From contig NZ_JAATOP010000013.1 of assembly GCF_011806565.1 (NCBI RefSeq), positions 21,063-85,062 on the forward strand: a stretch of DNA of 64,000 nt. Direction: 5' to 3'. The stretch is from Marivivens donghaensis. Lineage in GTDB: Bacteria > Pseudomonadota > Alphaproteobacteria > Rhodobacterales > Rhodobacteraceae. Every line of letters begins with the position of its first letter. The first letter of the stretch is position 1. The notes below the pieces were generated by a model. The model ran no database searches. It was not told the DNA's origin and saw only the letters and a program-made list of their open reading frames with translations. Made by a program: the position numbers and the translations under genes. Positions 34,997 to 43,188 of the stretch are shown here, one piece after another.

Positions 34997-36019
34997 TCAG
35001 GACATTGCGTGGCGGGAGGACGATGCGTAGCGTCCGGTGACATGGTGTTCGAGCTGGCGTTCGATATCGCCGAGCATCGACGACGCGCCAAAGCGGAAGA
35101 GGTGCGGCTCCAGCCATTCGCGGCCCATTTCCTCTTTCATGAGGACCTGCCACGCGATGGCTTCTTTCGCAGCCTTGATGCCGCCGGCGGGCTTGAAGCC
35201 GATCTGGTAGCCGGTCGCATCGCCGTAATCGCGGAGCGCACGCACCATCGTCAGGCTGACGGGCAGCGTGGCATTGACGCCTTCTTTGCCGGTCGAGGTC
35301 TTGATGAAATCGGCACCCGCTTGCATCGCCACCATCGAAGCGGCGTAGACGTTGCGGAGCGTTTCCAACTCGCCCGTGGCAAGGATCGCCTTCAGGTGCG
35401 CCTCACCACAGGCTTCACGCATCGCGGCGATTTCGTCGTATAGCTGGTTCCATTCCTGCTTGAGCGCCATTTCGCGGTTGATAACGATGTCGATTTCGCC
35501 CGCACCTTCGCCAACAGCGTACTTGATCTCTTCCAGACGCAGGTTCAGCGGGATGAGGCCAGCGGGGAAGCCCGTTGCAACCGAAGCCACCGGAATGCTC
35601 GTGCCTTTCAGCGCTTTCACCGCATGGGGAACCATGGTCGGATAGACGCAAACAGCGCCGACCGTTAGGTCCATATCCGAAAGGCCGAGGCCGTCCATGA
35701 TATAGGGTGCGATCGGCTGGCGGGCCTTTGCGCAAAGGCGCTGGACCTTGCCTTCGGTATCGTCGCCCGACAGCGTGGTGAGGTCGATCATCCGCACGGC
35801 GTTCACGAGCCAAGCCGCCTGATAGACCTTCTTCACCGAACGGCGAGCGCTCAGCGTCGAGGCACGACGCTCTGCGGCACTGCGGTTCACCGCGTGGCCT
35901 TCGAACATCGACAGATCGAGCGGCATACCCGGATTGCGGACATGCTCTGCCGCATGGGTCGCGACCATATCGGTCGAAACCACGTGTTCCAGAGCGGTTC
36001 TCTGCGTATCAACGGTCAT
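34997..36019 (-). CDS. deoC: Deoxyribose-phosphate aldolase
   Basis: Splits 2-deoxyribose-5-phosphate into glyceraldehyde-3-phosphate and acetaldehyde, 340 residues, cytoplasmic. TIM-barrel motifs: MIDLTTLSGDDTEGKV near 78, VGAVCVYPTMVPHAVKAL near 120, EIDIVINREMAL near 175, LKAILATGELET near 210 and the Schiff-base segment GADFIKTSTGKEGVNATL near 240, with FKPAGGIKAAKEA following. Long N-terminal extension typical of the eukaryote/alphaproteobacterial type. Overlaps the regulator gene by 11 bases upstream and is followed 12 bases later by the ALDH gene: a three-gene deoxyribose operon. Confidence 0.95.
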   Translation of the reverse strand: MTVDTQRTALEHVVSTDMVATHAAEHVRNPGMPLDLSMFEGHAVNRSAAERRASTLSARRSVKKVYQAAWLVNAVRMIDLTTLSGDDTEGKVQRLCAKARQPIAPYIMDGLGLSDMDLTVGAVCVYPTMVPHAVKALKGTSIPVASVATGFPAGLIPLNLRLEEIKYAVGEGAGEIDIVINREMALKQEWNQLYDEIAAMREACGEAHLKAILATGELETLRNVYAASMVAMQAGADFIKTSTGKEGVNATLPVSLTMVRALRDYGDATGYQIGFKPAGGIKAAKEAIAWQVLMKEEMGREWLEPHLFRFGASSMLGDIERQLEHHVTGRYASSSRHAMS

Positions 36020-36986
36020 GGAAGTGCTCCATTACATAGGTTGCAGTTTCCTCGTCCGTAACGAGGACATTGACGATACCGGCACGCAATGCGCCCAGTA
36101 CCACGTTCTGTTTTTCCGCGCCGCTCGACACGCCGATGGCGCGGTCGCGGCTACGAAGGTCGTCGAAGGTCAGGCCGATTGTCCGAGCATCCAGCCCGCC
36201 ATCCACAATCTGCCCGTTTGTATTGATGAAACGCCCGAGGACATCGCCCACAGCGCCTTCGCTGCAAAGGCGGTCGTGCTCGCCGGGAAGGATATGGCCC
36301 GAAGCCAGCAGCGCCGAGGTCTCGACAGCGCCGAACGAGAAGCAAACAGTCTGCGCTATGCGGGAGAGCGACAGCACGTCCGCCACGATCCGGTCCTGTT
36401 CAAGCACATCGCGGGTCACGGCAGAGCCGACGATCGCGGGAACGGGCAGCGGGACGAACTGGCCGTCGCCTTTGCGGGCGAAGGTCTCGGCCACGTTGAG
36501 GTGCCAGTCCTGCGGCTTGGGCGCGACGGTGCCGTTGATCTGCACGACCTGTACACCCTTGGCCCAGCCTTGCGGCAGCCAACGCGCGACCTGAGACATC
36601 GTGCGGCCCCACGACACGCCGACCACGCCCGACAGGTTGCAGGACGCGAGGTACTGACCCGCAGCTTTCGCGACACCTTCGTTCGACACGACAACGGCAT
36701 CGCGCAGACGGCAAACTTCGCGCAGGGCGGCCTCAAGGTCGGGACGGCGGCGGGAGGGCGGGTTGATCTCGATACGGACCACGCCTTGCTCTTTGGCGTC
36801 AGCCAGCAGCTTGCGAACCTGCCAGCGGTTCAGGCCGGTGTGCGAGGCGATCTCGGTCTGGCTGCGATCTTCGATGAACGCCATGCGCGCGGCGGTCACC
36901 ATCAGGTGCATTCGCAATTCGTCATCAGCAGGGAGGCGTGCCCCCCGCTCTGTATCGGTTTTTGCTGACTGGTTCTGACGCGGCAT
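36009..36986 (-). CDS. SorC/DeoR-type sugar-binding transcriptional regulator
   Basis: 325 residues. An N-terminal HTH (ARMAFIEDRSQTEIASHTGL, NRWQVRKLLADAKEQGVVRI, residues 33-75) is followed by a SorC sugar-phosphate sensor domain (VVGVSWGRTMSQVARWLPQ, CFSFGAVETSALLASGHI, GLTFDDLRSRDRAIGVSSG). First gene of the deoC operon, so deoxyribose-5-phosphate is the likely inducer. Operator-like TGTGA half-sites lie within 30 bases upstream of the start. No Shine-Dalgarno is visible before the ATG at 36986; the first 25 residues are not conserved-looking, and M26 or M29 could be the true start. Confidence 0.88.
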   Translation of the reverse strand: MPRQNQSAKTDTERGARLPADDELRMHLMVTAARMAFIEDRSQTEIASHTGLNRWQVRKLLADAKEQGVVRIEINPPSRRRPDLEAALREVCRLRDAVVVSNEGVAKAAGQYLASCNLSGVVGVSWGRTMSQVARWLPQGWAKGVQVVQINGTVAPKPQDWHLNVAETFARKGDGQFVPLPVPAIVGSAVTRDVLEQDRIVADVLSLSRIAQTVCFSFGAVETSALLASGHILPGEHDRLCSEGAVGDVLGRFINTNGQIVDGGLDARTIGLTFDDLRSRDRAIGVSSGAEKQNVVLGALRAGIVNVLVTDEETATYVMEHFHDR

Positions 36987-36992
36987 CTAAAT

Positions 36993-37016
36993 TCACATCT
37001 GTGACGTTAAATCACA
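36993..37016 (-). promoter_or_regulatory. Overlapping TCACA/TGTGA inverted repeats before the SorC gene
   Basis: Half-sites TCACA (36993-36997), TGTGA (37000-37004) and TCACA (37012-37016). They give TCACA-N2-TGTGA and TGTGA-N7-TCACA, ending 6 bases before the start codon. A probable autoregulatory operator; the 7-base spacer differs from the 6 of a CRP site. Confidence 0.5.
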
Positions 37017-37064
37017 ATTGGCGAAATCTAGGTGAGACTGTCAAGGGCGACGCGGCGTCTAGGT

Positions 37065-37090
37065 CATTTCTTGCCAGCTGGTAAGAAATG
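37065..37090. repeat. 26-base near-perfect palindrome upstream of the deoC operon
   Basis: Arms CATTTCTTGCCAG and CTGGTAAGAAATG; only one base pair (G/T) breaks symmetry. It lies about 80 bases before the SorC-type regulator start and 42 bases before the DUF882 terminator. Without a T-run it is a better operator than terminator. Confidence 0.7.
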
Positions 37091-37132
37091 GAAACCTCGT
37101 TTATCGCGCCAATTCTAGCGTTTGCAGGACAC

Positions 37133-37164
37133 AAAAAACCGCGCACTCCCAGCGGAATGCGCGG
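37133..37164 (-). terminator. Rho-independent terminator of the DUF882 gene
   Basis: On the minus strand, stem CCGCGCA / TGCGCGG with a 12-base loop is followed by TTTTTTG, 31 bases after the stop codon. Confidence 0.8.
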
Positions 37165-37194
37165 CATCGAAAGTCTGCCGATATCGAAAGAAGC

Positions 37195-37869
37195 CTAGGC
37201 CGCCGTTCCCCAATAGCGGACGCGGCCCGAGTCGATGTGGACGAACGTGGAGTAGCCCCCGACCCCACCGAACCCCAGCTCTTTGGCCATGGCAATCGTG
37301 GGGCCGATGCCGACGCCGGGAAGGCTGAAATCCACGGCCTTCGCTTCGATATGGAGCGAGTTTCGCGCCGCCTGCGCACCGCCAGCCCGCAGCGCATCGT
37401 TCGTCGCGCGGCTCCGATAGCCGGAGAGGAACCGGATCTGATCGTTGAACCCGTTGCGCCGCGCCGCCTGTTGGATTTGCAAAAGGCCCAGCACAGTGTC
37501 TTCTGAAATCGGCTTCACCTCGTTGCGGCGCCAGTCGCGCATAAAGTGGTTCACCTGCCGCAGGGCATTCTGATCAACGCCACTCGCGCTCATTGGACGG
37601 ACGGCGATGCTTTCTTCGGTGTGCACGTTATACATTGTCAGCTGGGGCGTCCCGACGGCGAAGTCGAAACTGGGCCGCTCACGGGGGATCTCGATGCCAA
37701 AGTGGTCGGGCTCCGGCTCCGCATCATAGCGCTCATACATGCTCGCGCCGCTCCCGAGGTCGATCAGTGCGCCATTGCCGCGCGCGAGCAGACCAGCAGC
37801 GCCAGCATTCGCGCCCCATCCGCCGCAAGTCGCGGCCATCAAACCCGTGATGAATTTGCGTCGATGCAC
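37195..37869 (-). CDS. DUF882 / YcbK-family peptidoglycan peptidase-like protein
   Basis: 224 residues with a Tat-type signal (RRKFITGLMAATCGG). The C-terminal domain is Peptidase_M15_2: FLSGYRSRATNDALRAGG near 143, SLHIEAKAVDFSLPG near 170 (the HxxxxxxD metal motif), and YSTFVHIDSGRVRYWG at the end (the terminal His ligand). Members are periplasmic zinc carboxypeptidase-like proteins acting on cell-wall peptides. Single gene with its own terminator, divergent from ilvD. Confidence 0.9.
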   Translation of the reverse strand: MHRRKFITGLMAATCGGWGANAGAAGLLARGNGALIDLGSGASMYERYDAEPEPDHFGIEIPRERPSFDFAVGTPQLTMYNVHTEESIAVRPMSASGVDQNALRQVNHFMRDWRRNEVKPISEDTVLGLLQIQQAARRNGFNDQIRFLSGYRSRATNDALRAGGAQAARNSLHIEAKAVDFSLPGVGIGPTIAMAKELGFGGVGGYSTFVHIDSGRVRYWGTAA

Positions 37870-37987
37870 CCATCGCCCTCCTTTTGCAAAGGCGTGATTG
37901 CAAGTGTTGGGCCAAATGTAATGGACGGTCTGTTCTTTCCGTTTGTTGCGCGATATGACTGCGGCTGCGCAACAGATGGATAGCCAG

Positions 37988-39823
37988 ATGCCTTATTATC
38001 GTTCCCGCCAATCTACACACGGTCGCAACATGGCCGGTGCTCGCGGCCTTTGGCGCGCGACCGGCATGACCGACGGTGACTTCGGCAAGCCGATTATCGC
38101 GGTCGTCAACTCGTTTACCCAGTTCGTGCCCGGTCACGTGCACCTGAAAGACCTTGGTCAGATGGTTGCCCGCGAGATCGAAAAGGCCGGCGGTGTCGCA
38201 AAAGAATTCAACACCATCGCTGTCGACGACGGCATCGCGATGGGTCACGACGGTATGCTCTATTCACTCCCGAGCCGCGAGATCATCGCTGACTCGGTCG
38301 AGTATATGGTGAATGCCCACTGCGCCGACGCGATGGTCTGCATTTCGAACTGTGACAAGATCACGCCGGGTATGATGATGGCCGCAATGCGCCTCAACAT
38401 TCCGGTCATCTTCGTTTCGGGCGGCCCGATGGAAGCTGGCAAGGTGACGATCGACGACCTCGAGCACTCGCTCGACCTCGTGGACGCCATGGTTGCCGCA
38501 GCCGACGATAAATACACCGACGAAGAAGTCGACGCGATTGAAAAGGCCGCCTGCCCGACCTGTGGTTCGTGCTCGGGCATGTTCACCGCGAACTCGATGA
38601 ACTGTCTGGCCGAAGCGCTCGGCCTGGCGCTGCCGGGTAACGGCTCGATGCTCGCGACCCACGCTGACCGCAAGGAACTGTTCCTCGAAGCGGGCCGCAA
38701 GATCGTCGAGATCACCAAGGCCCACTACGAAGGCGAACAGCCGGGTCTGCTGCCGCGCGACATCGCGACCTTCGAGGCATTCGAGAACGCCATGTCGCTC
38801 GACATCGCGATGGGCGGCTCGACCAACACCGTTCTGCACCTTCTGGCGATTGCCCACGAAGGCAAGGTCGACTTCACCATGGCCGACATGGACCGCCTGT
38901 CGCGCAAGGTGCCGTGCCTGTCCAAGGTCGCGCCTGCCAAGGCCGACGTTCACATGGAAGACGTCCACCGCGCTGGCGGCATCATGGGCATCCTCGGCGA
39001 GCTTCACCGTGGCAACCTGCTGCACGGCGACGTCAGCACCATCCACTCGAACAGCATGTCCGAAGCGATTGCGAAGTGGGATATCATGTCGGCTAACGAC
39101 GCCGACGTGGACGCCTTCTATCGCGCGGCTCCGGGCGGCGTTCGCACCACCGAGGCGTTCTCGACCCAGAACCGCTACAAAGAACTGGACCGCGACCGTC
39201 AGGGCGGCGTCATCCGTTCGGTCGAGCACGCATTCTCGAAGGACGGCGGCCTCGCTGTTCTCTACGGCAACATCGCGCTGGACGGCTGTATCGTGAAGAC
39301 CGCAGGCGTGGATGACTCGATCCTGAAGTTCACCGGTCCGGCCAAGGTCTTCGAAAGCCAGGATGACGCTGTGAACGGCATTCTGACCAACAAAGTCCAA
39401 GCAGGCGAAGTCGTCATCATCCGCTACGAAGGTCCGCGCGGTGGTCCGGGTATGCAGGAAATGCTCTACCCGACCTCGTACCTGAAATCGAAAGGCCTTG
39501 GTAAATCCTGTGCGCTTCTGACCGACGGTCGCTTCTCGGGCGGAACCTCGGGTCTGTCGATCGGTCACGTCTCGCCGGAAGCCGAAGAAGGCGGCCTGAT
39601 CGGCCTCGTCGAAACCGGTGACACCATCGAGATCGACATCCCAAACCGCACTATCAACCTCGCCGTCGACGAAGCCACGCTGGCCGCCCGCCGCGAAGCC
39701 AAAGGCCCGCTGCCGTGGAAGCCCGCAGCACCGCGCAAGCGCGCCGTTTCCACCGCGCTCAAAGCCTACGCGCTGCTGGCGTCGTCGGCTGCCAAAGGCG
39801 GCGTGCGTATCCTGCCGGAATAA
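37988..39823 (+). CDS. ilvD: Dihydroxy-acid dehydratase
   Basis: Fourth enzyme of isoleucine/valine synthesis, an Fe-S dehydratase of 611 residues. The start at 37988 gives [20 protein letters not shown], matching the E. coli N terminus; two upstream ATGs in the same frame add residues without homology. Fe-S cluster cysteines occur in [11 protein letters not shown] near 120 and [19 protein letters not shown] near 190. The family motif [20 protein letters not shown] lies near 510. Single gene with a strong terminator. Confidence 0.96.
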   Translation: MPYYRSRQSTHGRNMAGARGLWRATGMTDGDFGKPIIAVVNSFTQFVPGHVHLKDLGQMVAREIEKAGGVAKEFNTIAVDDGIAMGHDGMLYSLPSREIIADSVEYMVNAHCADAMVCISNCDKITPGMMMAAMRLNIPVIFVSGGPMEAGKVTIDDLEHSLDLVDAMVAAADDKYTDEEVDAIEKAACPTCGSCSGMFTANSMNCLAEALGLALPGNGSMLATHADRKELFLEAGRKIVEITKAHYEGEQPGLLPRDIATFEAFENAMSLDIAMGGSTNTVLHLLAIAHEGKVDFTMADMDRLSRKVPCLSKVAPAKADVHMEDVHRAGGIMGILGELHRGNLLHGDVSTIHSNSMSEAIAKWDIMSANDADVDAFYRAAPGGVRTTEAFSTQNRYKELDRDRQGGVIRSVEHAFSKDGGLAVLYGNIALDGCIVKTAGVDDSILKFTGPAKVFESQDDAVNGILTNKVQAGEVVIIRYEGPRGGPGMQEMLYPTSYLKSKGLGKSCALLTDGRFSGGTSGLSIGHVSPEAEEGGLIGLVETGDTIEIDIPNRTINLAVDEATLAARREAKGPLPWKPAAPRKRAVSTALKAYALLASSAAKGGVRILPE

Positions 39824-39845
39824 TCCGGATTACATGCGAATATCG

Positions 39846-39875
39846 GGCCGCCCTTCGGGGCGGCCTTTTTCGTTT
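39846..39875 (+). terminator. Rho-independent terminator of ilvD
   Basis: Stem GGCCGCCC (39846-39853) / GGGCGGCC (39858-39865) with a TTCG loop, then TTTTTCGTTTTT. Confidence 0.92.
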
Positions 39876-39886
39876 TTACAGGCCAG

Positions 39887-39930
39887 AAAAACGAAGCCCC
39901 CGCATCGGTCTAGGAACCGAGCAGGGGCTT
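39887..39930 (-). terminator. Minus-strand rho-independent terminator facing ilvD
   Basis: Outer stem AAGCCCC / GGGGCTT and inner stem TCGGT / ACCGA form a 37-base hairpin (39894-39930). On the minus strand it is followed by CGTTTTT. No known minus-strand gene precedes it, so it implies an unannotated transcript. Confidence 0.75.
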
Positions 39931-40034
39931 AGTGGTCAAAAGGTGTCCTCCTCCAAAAACACCGATCGACCGGACTATCAGGGGTTGCAGCGGGCTTGTT
40001 CAGCCGCACGCCGCGGTGCCTGCGAGTCGTCATG
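39887..40034 (-). ncRNA. Candidate small RNA or small-peptide transcript
   Basis: The minus-strand terminator above needs a transcript. A TTGACA element at 40069-40064 could be its -35; the -10 is poor. The 150-base RNA would contain a hairpin GGTGT / ACACC (39941-39962) whose loop carries GGAGGAGG. A 34-codon frame (ATG at 40033, stop TAA just before the terminator, peptide MTTRRHRGVRLNKPA...) and a 9-codon TTG frame after GGAGGAGG are both possible. Read on the plus strand the same loop is CCTCCTCC, as in the anti-Shine-Dalgarno loops of the rhodobacterial CcsR 'cuckoo' RNAs, but that strand lacks a terminator. Strand and nature are uncertain. Confidence 0.4.
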
Positions 40035-40233
40035 CGAGGGAGCTTCCCCTAGGTCAAAACGAATGTCAAAGACCTGACGCCGAAACTATACGAAAGAATA
40101 CAACCTATAGGCAATCGGGTTAGAATATCGTGGGATAAACCAGGATTTTCAAAACCTTGAGTGGTGCACGAGTTTACGCTCACCTACCAATCCGATACGC
40201 AACGATAAGTCGCGAGAAATTCGGATGGTGACT

Positions 40234-40264
40234 GCAACCCTGACGAAACGACCGTCAGGGTTGC
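40234..40264 (-). terminator. Strong hairpin at the end of the opp operon
   Basis: Perfect 11-bp stem GCAACCCTGAC / GTCAGGGTTGC with a 9-base loop, 7 bases after the oppF stop. The T-run is missing, so termination may be inefficient or aided by Rho; it should still protect the mRNA end. Confidence 0.6.
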
Positions 40265-40271
40265 TAAGTTC

Positions 40272-41285
40272 TTATACCGCGAGCGGCATCGCTTCGGCGC
40301 TGCGCGCATGGAACGGGCACGCAACTTCGTGCTGGGAACCGATGTGCTCTTTGGCCGGAACCTCGCGGGCACAGCTTTCCTGCGCCATCGGGCAACGGGT
40401 GCGGAACACGCAGCCCGAGGGCGGCGACAGCGGCGAGGGAAGCTCGCCTTCAATCACCATACGCGGGCGCGTTTTTTCGAGCTTCGGATCCGGCACCGGA
40501 ACCGCCGAAATCAGCGCACGGGTGTAGGGGTGCGCAGGGTTCGACACCAGTTCGGACGATGGCGCTTCTTCCATCATCTTGCCAAGGTACATCACCGCGA
40601 TCCGGTCAGAGATGTGCTTCACCACGCTCAGGTCGTGAGCAATGAAGATCATCGACAGGCCGAGGTCGCGCTGAAGCTCTTTCAGCAGGTTCACCACCTG
40701 CGCCTGAACCGACACGTCGAGCGCCGAAACGGGTTCGTCGCAGATCAGCAGACGCGGCTTCACGATCAGCGCGCGGGCAATGCCAATGCGCTGACACTGA
40801 CCACCCGAAAATTCGTGCGGGTAGCGGTTCACGAGGTTCGGCAGCAGACCGACGCGCTCCATCATCGCTTGGACGCGCTTGCGCACTTCCTTGCGGGACA
40901 GCGAACTGTCGTGCGTGACGAGCGGTTCGGCGATGATGTCACCGACGGTCATTCGCGGGTTGAGAGCGGCCAACGGGTCCTGGAAGACCATTTGGATTTC
41001 GCTGCCGAGCTTGCGGCGTTGACCGCCAGCGAGCCCTGCGAGCTCCTGCCCTTCGAACTTCACCGAACCGCCAGAAATCGGCGCAAGGCCGATGATCGCG
41101 CGGGCAGCGGTCGACTTGCCCGAACCGGACTCGCCGACGAGGCCGAGGCACTCGCCCTCCATCACGTCGAAGCTCATGCCGCCAACAGCGTGGAGCTTGC
41201 GCGGCGGCGTCCACGGCCAAGCGCCCGGTTTCGGGACGTCGAAGGTGACGCGTAGGTCGCTAACGTTCAGAATAGCTTTGGACAT
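40272..41285 (-). CDS. oppF: Peptide ABC transporter ATP-binding protein OppF/DppF
   Basis: ATPase subunit of an oligopeptide importer, 337 residues. Walker A GESGSGKST near 55, Q-loop QMVFQDPLAALNPRMTVG near 105, signature FSGGQCQRIGIARAL near 160, Walker B LLICDEPVSALD. The C-terminal oligopeptide/dipeptide domain has the Cys-rich CVFRTRCPMAQESC, typical of OppF/DppF Fe-S-like sites. Start at 41285 overlaps the oppD stop by one base (TAATG). Last gene of a five-gene operon. Confidence 0.93.
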   Translation of the reverse strand: MSKAILNVSDLRVTFDVPKPGAWPWTPPRKLHAVGGMSFDVMEGECLGLVGESGSGKSTAARAIIGLAPISGGSVKFEGQELAGLAGGQRRKLGSEIQMVFQDPLAALNPRMTVGDIIAEPLVTHDSSLSRKEVRKRVQAMMERVGLLPNLVNRYPHEFSGGQCQRIGIARALIVKPRLLICDEPVSALDVSVQAQVVNLLKELQRDLGLSMIFIAHDLSVVKHISDRIAVMYLGKMMEEAPSSELVSNPAHPYTRALISAVPVPDPKLEKTRPRMVIEGELPSPLSPPSGCVFRTRCPMAQESCAREVPAKEHIGSQHEVACPFHARSAEAMPLAV

Positions 41286-42250
41286 TATGCTACCTCCTGA
41301 AGGTCGGCGTGGCAGGCACGGCAATGGCCGATCTCTTTTTGCAGTACGGGACGGTCGGTCCAGCAACGCTCTTTGACGATCGAACAACGCGGGCTGAACG
41401 GGCATCCGGCGGGAAGGCGCGACATGTCCGGCGGCTCGCCTGCAATGGTCTGAAGGACTTCTTCTTCACGGTCGAAGCGCGGAACGGCCTTGAGCAGACC
41501 CTTGGTGTAGGGGTGGGTCGGGCGTTCGAACAGATCGGAGGTCGTTGCCTGCTCCATGACCTGACCGCCGTACATGACGAGGGTACGGTCACAGAAACCA
41601 GCCACAACACCGAGGTCGTGCGTGATGAGGATGACGCCCGTACCAAAGTCGCGGCGGATGTCACCGAAGAGGTCCATGATCTGCGCCTGAACCGTCACGT
41701 CGAGAGCCGTGGTCGGCTCGTCGGCGATGAGCAGCTTCGGACGGCAAAGCAGAGCCATCGCGATCATGATGCGCTGACGCATACCGCCCGAAAACTCGTG
41801 CGGGTACATCGTCACGCGGGCCTTCGCATCAGGGATGCGAACGGCGTCAAGCATACGCGCGGCCTCGGCCACGGCTTCCTTCTTGGACATGCCCTCGTGC
41901 AGGGTGAGCACTTCGGCCATCTGATCCGAAATCCGCATGTAGGGATTGAGCGAGGTCATCGGGTCCTGAAAGATCATCGCGATCTCGCGGCTGCGGATCT
42001 TGTTGAGCTCGCTCGGGCGCATGGTCAGAAGGTTCTTGCCCTTGTAGAGCGCCTCGCCTTCCGCAGCACCGTTGCGGGCCAGCAGGCCCATCGCGGCGAA
42101 TGCGGTCTGGCTTTTGCCCGAACCGGACTCGCCCACGATCGCCAGTGTTTCGCCTTCGTTGACCGAGAACGACACACCGTTGACCGCGTTGACGATACCG
42201 TCGCCGGTGCGGAATTTGACCTTGAGGTCATTGACTTGAAGTAGGGTCAT
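41285..42250 (-). CDS. oppD: Peptide ABC transporter ATP-binding protein OppD/DppD
   Basis: Second ATPase of the importer, 321 residues. Walker A GESGSGKSQTAFAAMG near 35 (Ser-Gln after the Lys, usual in OppD), IFQDPMTSLNPYMRI near 90, signature FSGGMRQRIMIAMAL near 150, Walker B LLIADEPTTALD, and the C-terminal CPFSPRCSIVKERC motif. Starts one base after the oppC stop; ATG at 42250 opens directly into MTLLQVNDLKVKF. Confidence 0.93.
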   Translation of the reverse strand: MTLLQVNDLKVKFRTGDGIVNAVNGVSFSVNEGETLAIVGESGSGKSQTAFAAMGLLARNGAAEGEALYKGKNLLTMRPSELNKIRSREIAMIFQDPMTSLNPYMRISDQMAEVLTLHEGMSKKEAVAEAARMLDAVRIPDAKARVTMYPHEFSGGMRQRIMIAMALLCRPKLLIADEPTTALDVTVQAQIMDLFGDIRRDFGTGVILITHDLGVVAGFCDRTLVMYGGQVMEQATTSDLFERPTHPYTKGLLKAVPRFDREEEVLQTIAGEPPDMSRLPAGCPFSPRCSIVKERCWTDRPVLQKEIGHCRACHADLQEVA

Positions 42251-42251
42251 G

Positions 42252-43178
42252 TCAGCGATCCTTCGGGTCGAGAGCGTCACGCAGACCATCGCCGACAAAG
42301 AAGAAGGCGTAGAGCGTGATCAGGAAGAAGAAGAGCGGGAACGCGAGCATCCAGTAGGTGCCGTAGTTCAGCTGGCTCGCACCATCCGAAATCAGCGCAC
42401 CAAGCGATGTCTGGGGCTCCTGCACACCAAGACCGAGGAAGCTGATGAAGCTTTCGGTGATGATGAGTTCGGGGACCAGAAGGGTCGCGTAAACCACGAC
42501 GATACCGGCAAGGTTCGGAATGATGTGACGCAGGATGATCTTGATCGGACGGACGCCGCTGGCAATCGCTGCTTCGACGAATTCCTTGTTCTTGATGGTT
42601 AGGGTCTGGCCACGGGCAATACGCGCCATGTTCAGCCACGACATCAGGCCGATACCGACGAAAAGCATGGTCGGCGAACGTCCGAAGATCACCAGAAGAA
42701 GGATGATCACGAACATGAACGGGATCGCCAGCAGGATGTCGACGATACGCATCATGATGTTGTCGACACGGCCACCGAAGTAACCCGAAATCGCACCGTA
42801 AAGGGTGCCAACCACAACAGCTACGATACTGCCGACAACGCCAACGAGGATCGAGATGCGCGTGCCCTGAACGACGCGGACATAGAGGTCGCGTCCTTCT
42901 TTTTCGAGGCCGAAGTAGTGCTGGTTTTCCATCGACGGAACACCGAGTTCCTTGATGTTGCCGCGAAGCATAAAGTCCACGTAGTCGGGCTCATGCGGGC
43001 TGAGGATCTGGCCGAAAATCGCGAAGAGGAAAATCATCACGAGTACGACGAGCGAAATGACAGCAGCCCTGTTTGCGGCAAAGCGGCCGACTGCGTCGCG
43101 CCAAAGGCTGCGGCCTTTGACTTCAGCACGCTGGGGGAGGTCCCCCAGCTGCTCGGGCGAGGTGCGGGATGTTAGCAT
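42252..43178 (-). CDS. oppC: Peptide ABC transporter permease OppC/DppC
   Basis: Inner-membrane permease of 308 residues. The N-terminal OppC_N segment (SLWRDAVGRFAANRAAVISL) precedes a periplasmic loop and the BPD_transp_1 domain, with EAA loop EAAIASGVRPIKIILRHIIP near 205 contacting the ATPases. Six membrane segments. Start at 43178 (MLTSRTSPEQLG) has GGAGG upstream. Lies 10 bases after oppB. Confidence 0.92.
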   Translation of the reverse strand: MLTSRTSPEQLGDLPQRAEVKGRSLWRDAVGRFAANRAAVISLVVLVMIFLFAIFGQILSPHEPDYVDFMLRGNIKELGVPSMENQHYFGLEKEGRDLYVRVVQGTRISILVGVVGSIVAVVVGTLYGAISGYFGGRVDNIMMRIVDILLAIPFMFVIILLLVIFGRSPTMLFVGIGLMSWLNMARIARGQTLTIKNKEFVEAAIASGVRPIKIILRHIIPNLAGIVVVYATLLVPELIITESFISFLGLGVQEPQTSLGALISDGASQLNYGTYWMLAFPLFFFLITLYAFFFVGDGLRDALDPKDR

Positions 43179-43188
43179 TCCTGCCTCC

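Larger units (their letters stand above)
39824..40271. other. 448-base intergenic region between ilvD and oppF
   Basis: Holds the ilvD terminator, an opposing terminator on the minus strand with a probable small transcript behind it, an AT-rich stretch around 40081-40200 in which nothing is recognised, and a strong hairpin ending the opp operon (40234-40264). No protein gene of normal size fits. Confidence 0.6.

Noticed and set aside
37000..37016. CRP site TGTGA-N-TCACA
   Set aside because: The spacer is 7 rather than 6 bases and a third half-site overlaps it; a SorC operator is the simpler reading.
38264..39568. A 434-codon minus-strand frame inside ilvD
   Set aside because: Lies entirely opposite ilvD and has no motif or start signal.
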